From contig NZ_AUNB01000022.1 in the NCBI RefSeq assembly GCF_000714545.1, forward strand, positions 1 to 49,957: DNA of 49,957 nt, in the 5' to 3' direction. Origin of the DNA: Thioclava indica (GTDB lineage: Bacteria; Pseudomonadota; Alphaproteobacteria; Rhodobacterales; Rhodobacteraceae). The notes below the pieces were generated by a model. It did not search any database and was not told the origin of the DNA. It saw only the letters and a list, made by a program, of their open reading frames with translations. The position numbers and the translations under genes are program-made. This document shows positions 45,757 through 49,957 of this stretch, piece by piece (position 1 is the first letter of the stretch; the number at the start of each line of letters is the position of its first letter).

Positions 45757-46373
45757 CGCTCACCTTGGCGCAGATCGCGCTGTATTCCGGCGCGCTTCTC
45801 GTGCTGTTCCTAACCCCCGGCCCGGTCTGGCTGGCGCTATTGGCGCGCGGCATGTCGGGTGGGTTTGCGGCGGCATGGCCGCTCGCGCTTGGTGTCACCG
45901 TCGGCGATATGATCTGGCCTGCATTGGCGATACTTGGCGTGTCGTGGCTGGTGCAGGAATTTAGCTATTTCCTGATCGTGCTGCGCTGGGTCGCGGTGGC
46001 TGTGTTTGTCGGCATGGGATATCTGCTGATCCGGCATGCTGATCACAAAATCAGCTCGGACAGTCGCCTGACACGGCCCGGCAAATGGGCGGGGTTCGTT
46101 GCGGGTCTGATCGTGATTATCGGCAACCCAAAAGCGATCTTGTTTTACATGGGCATCCTGCCGGGCTTCTTTCCGATCGCCACCATGACCTGGGTCGATA
46201 TCGTGCTGGTCAGCCTGATTTCTGCGATTGTTCCGCTGACAGGAAACCTGATCCTTGCGGGCTTTGTCGACCGCATCCGCAGCATTGTTGCAAGCCGGGG
46301 CAAGATGGCGCGGCTCAACCGGATCGCGGGCGGGTTGATGATCTTTGTGGGGCTTCTCATTGCGGTGACCTGA
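45753..46373 (+). CDS. LysE family exporter
   Basis: 206 residues with about five to six hydrophobic segments and the LysE/RhtB pattern: LVLFLTPGPVWLALLARGMSGGFAAAWPLALGVTVGD, then LRWVAVAVFVGMGYLLIR, and GNPKAILFYMGILPGFFP. Exports amino acids or similar compounds; specificity unknown. Third gene of recF-VOC-LysE, ending 82 bp before gyrB. Confidence 0.92.
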   Translation: MTLTLAQIALYSGALLVLFLTPGPVWLALLARGMSGGFAAAWPLALGVTVGDMIWPALAILGVSWLVQEFSYFLIVLRWVAVAVFVGMGYLLIRHADHKISSDSRLTRPGKWAGFVAGLIVIIGNPKAILFYMGILPGFFPIATMTWVDIVLVSLISAIVPLTGNLILAGFVDRIRSIVASRGKMARLNRIAGGLMIFVGLLIAVT

Positions 46374-46398
46374 ACACGCTAAATCTTGTGTCTCAGGC

Positions 46399-46427
46399 GT
46401 GACATTGCCCCGCCCATCCCCTATAAA
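46399..46427 (+). promoter_or_regulatory. Sigma-70-type promoter of gyrB
   Basis: -35 GTGACA (46399-46404), 17-bp spacer, -10 TATAAA (46422-46427); each hexamer differs from consensus by one base. Transcription would start near 46434, leaving a leader of about 20 nt with AAGGA before the ATG. Confidence 0.75.
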
Positions 46428-46443
46428 ATCCACAGATAAATAA

Positions 46444-48906
<2,463 letters not shown>

Positions 48907-49396
48907 TTCTCTGTAGGGCAGCGCATAATGCTTCGCGCTGCCCATAAGTTTTCGCAAAACGCCCATAAGGCTTCGTTTTCGCGGTTTGGGCCTACAAGGC
49001 GAACGCGAGAGATTCTCGGCCTCTGGTCACTCTTTTTTGAAGGGTTTCAGGCCCAGTTTCGGTTCCCGAACAAAAGGTGTGCTTGACCCAAGGAGGACCG
49101 TCTGATTGGGGCTGACTCTGTCCGAGGCTCGATCGGCAGTTTTTGATCGCGGCGCGACAAAAAGGGCGGGGAAACGGAAGTTCGCTGCGAAGTCTACGGA
49201 CGGCCGCTTTGGGGCCGAGAGGACACTGGCAGCTTTTGTTCCCAATCGCCAAAAGCGGGCTTGGTCACCCGACTCTCACTCGGTGTCAGCGCGCTGTTTA
49301 GTGCCGCAGCCAATTCGGGGACAGAGTGATAGGTCCCTGAATCGAATCCGACGATCTTGCCCTGCTCCTACTTCGGAGAGCGCCCCGCCCCGAGCC
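48907..49396. other. 490-bp gene-poor region after gyrB
   Basis: Holds the gyrB terminator, then two copies of CCCATAAG (near 48941 and 48961) and TTTTCGC repeats. The rest is open in several frames for up to 80 codons, with no ribosome-binding site, domain or clean codon bias that I recognise. It may be a dispersed non-coding repeat or a gene remnant; I do not call a gene. Confidence 0.5.
48916..48952 (+). terminator. gyrB terminator
   Basis: GGGCAGCGC (48916-48924), 10-nt loop, GCGCTGCCC (48935-48943), then ATAAGTTTT. Rho-independent terminator 10 nt past the stop. Confidence 0.75.
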
Positions 49397-49933
49397 TCAG
49401 TCCAGCTTGCGACGAACGGACGTGACCGCTTGGGCTTCGGCCGCCGCTGTGACGCGCCGCTCCAGATCATACGCCTCGGCGACGCCGAGCGCCACCAATC
49501 GGCCCAGCGTCCGATCGATCCGCGCGCGCTCCGGATGCGCTGGCTCGAGCAACCCCGGGTCTTCGACAGCGCACGCTTCGAACCATTGCACAACTTGTCG
49601 GCCGACGCCTGCCGCGATCCACAGCTCCGGTGACATCGTGCGAACGAACCAAGCCTCGACCGCCTCAAGCAGGAAACCTACATGGCGCGAGCGCGGCGCG
49701 ACGAGCAGCAGGTTCATGGTGCAGCGCGCCACGAACACCGTTTGACCCCCGGGCAACATCGGGCGGAGCACCGGCAGGAACGGATCTACCCGGTCGAACA
49801 AAGCCGGCGAGAGATAGCTGTGCGTCCCATTGAACATACAATAGGTGTTGAACAGCATCTTCGCGATGACGCCAGCGCTTTCATGATCGATGTGAGCTTC
49901 GGCCGGGTTGCGAGCGCTCTTCCACCGGCTAAG
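49397..49933 (-). pseudogene. Gene fragment cut by an insertion sequence
   Basis: A minus-strand frame open from the right-hand repeat to the TGA at 49397, about 179 codons. The ATG at 49858 gives 153 residues (MLFNTYCMFNGTHSYLS...), but the reading frame continues upstream without start (LSRWKSARNPAEAHIDHES...) up to 49933, where the IS-like terminal repeat begins. So the 5' part of the gene is probably beyond, or replaced by, the element. The protein is hydrophobic in the middle (FVARCTMNLLLVAP, WIAAGVGRQVVQWFEA) and helical; I do not recognise the family. Could be expressed as a short product from 49858, but a broken gene is more likely. Confidence 0.55.
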
Positions 49934-49957
49934 TGAACCGCCCCGAGTTTACCGGAG
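49934..49957. mobile_element. Terminal inverted repeat of an IS3-family (IS51-group) element
   Basis: Starts TGAACCGCCCCGAGTTTACC and continues past the window edge. The opening TGAACCGCCCCG with a later CGGAG is what I know from IS51-group elements such as IS629. Only the repeat is visible, not a transposase gene; the body would lie to the right. Confidence 0.65.

Noticed and set aside
46426-46434. AAATCCACA before gyrB as a DnaA box
   Set aside because: Two mismatches at the first positions, single copy, and it overlaps the -10 region of a good promoter.
49106-49633. 175-codon plus-strand frame after gyrB
   Set aside because: No ribosome-binding site, arginine-rich low-quality translation and overlap with the more protein-like minus-strand fragment.

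Overview
The window is chromosomal DNA from an alphaproteobacterium, most likely a member of the Rhodobacterales (Rhodobacter/Roseobacter group). Supporting signs are high G+C, dense 4-nt ATGA operon overlaps, an alphaproteobacterial porin, DUF3035/DUF3576/DUF3775 proteins, FlbT/FlaF flagellar regulators, an endonuclease-type MutL, and an rpsT-dnaA-dnaN-recF-gyrB order typical of the origin-proximal region. The species cannot be named from this sequence alone.

Layout. 1-7.0 kb: 3' end of a DUF3035 lipoprotein gene, a catalytic plus non-catalytic M16 protease pair, mutL-rmuC, and a DUF3775 gene. 7.1-12.1 kb: an OmpR-type (CenR-like) response regulator, ribA coupled to an L,D-transpeptidase-fold gene, yggS, a porin and a DUF3576 lipoprotein. 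12.2-17.5 kb: leuS-lptE-holA-flavoprotein, four genes with overlapping ends. 17.5-21.8 kb: an SDR epimerase and the coupled adenine deaminase/AMP nucleosidase pair, which together would turn AMP into hypoxanthine plus ribose 5-phosphate. 21.9-29.2 kb: HU, EamA transporter-nnrU, lytic transglycosylase, a small unknown gene coupled to dapD, a LOG-family gene, rlmN and an IalB-family gene. 29.3-30.3 kb: a rhizobial-type asparaginase. 30.3-36.6 kb: flagellar block (DUF1217, flbT, flaF, flagellin, FlgN-like, FlgJ-like, fliK, flgD). 36.6-40.7 kb: ubiE-ubiB, mutM, enoyl-CoA hydratase. 40.8-48.9 kb: rpsT, dnaA, dnaN, recF-VOC-lysE, gyrB. 48.9-50.0 kb: a gene-poor tail with a gene fragment cut by what looks like the terminal inverted repeat of an IS3-family (IS51-group) element.

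Working together. The flagellar block pairs the filament protein with its post-transcriptional regulators FlbT and FlaF; the flagellin mRNA leader carries a small hairpin just before its ribosome-binding site, and a CtrA-like site lies upstream. The origin-proximal block supplies initiator, clamp, gap repair and gyrase. Cell-envelope functions recur (lptE, porin, lytic transglycosylase, L,D-transpeptidase fold, dapD). No RNA genes, CRISPR arrays or complete mobile elements were seen. I found no clearly new multi-gene system; the best leads are the DUF1217-FlbT-FlaF unit with the flagellin leader, the unknown gene coupled to dapD, a recurrent hairpin-plus-GTATTTTT terminator that in one case lies inside a neighbour's coding end, and the IS-cut gene at the right edge.
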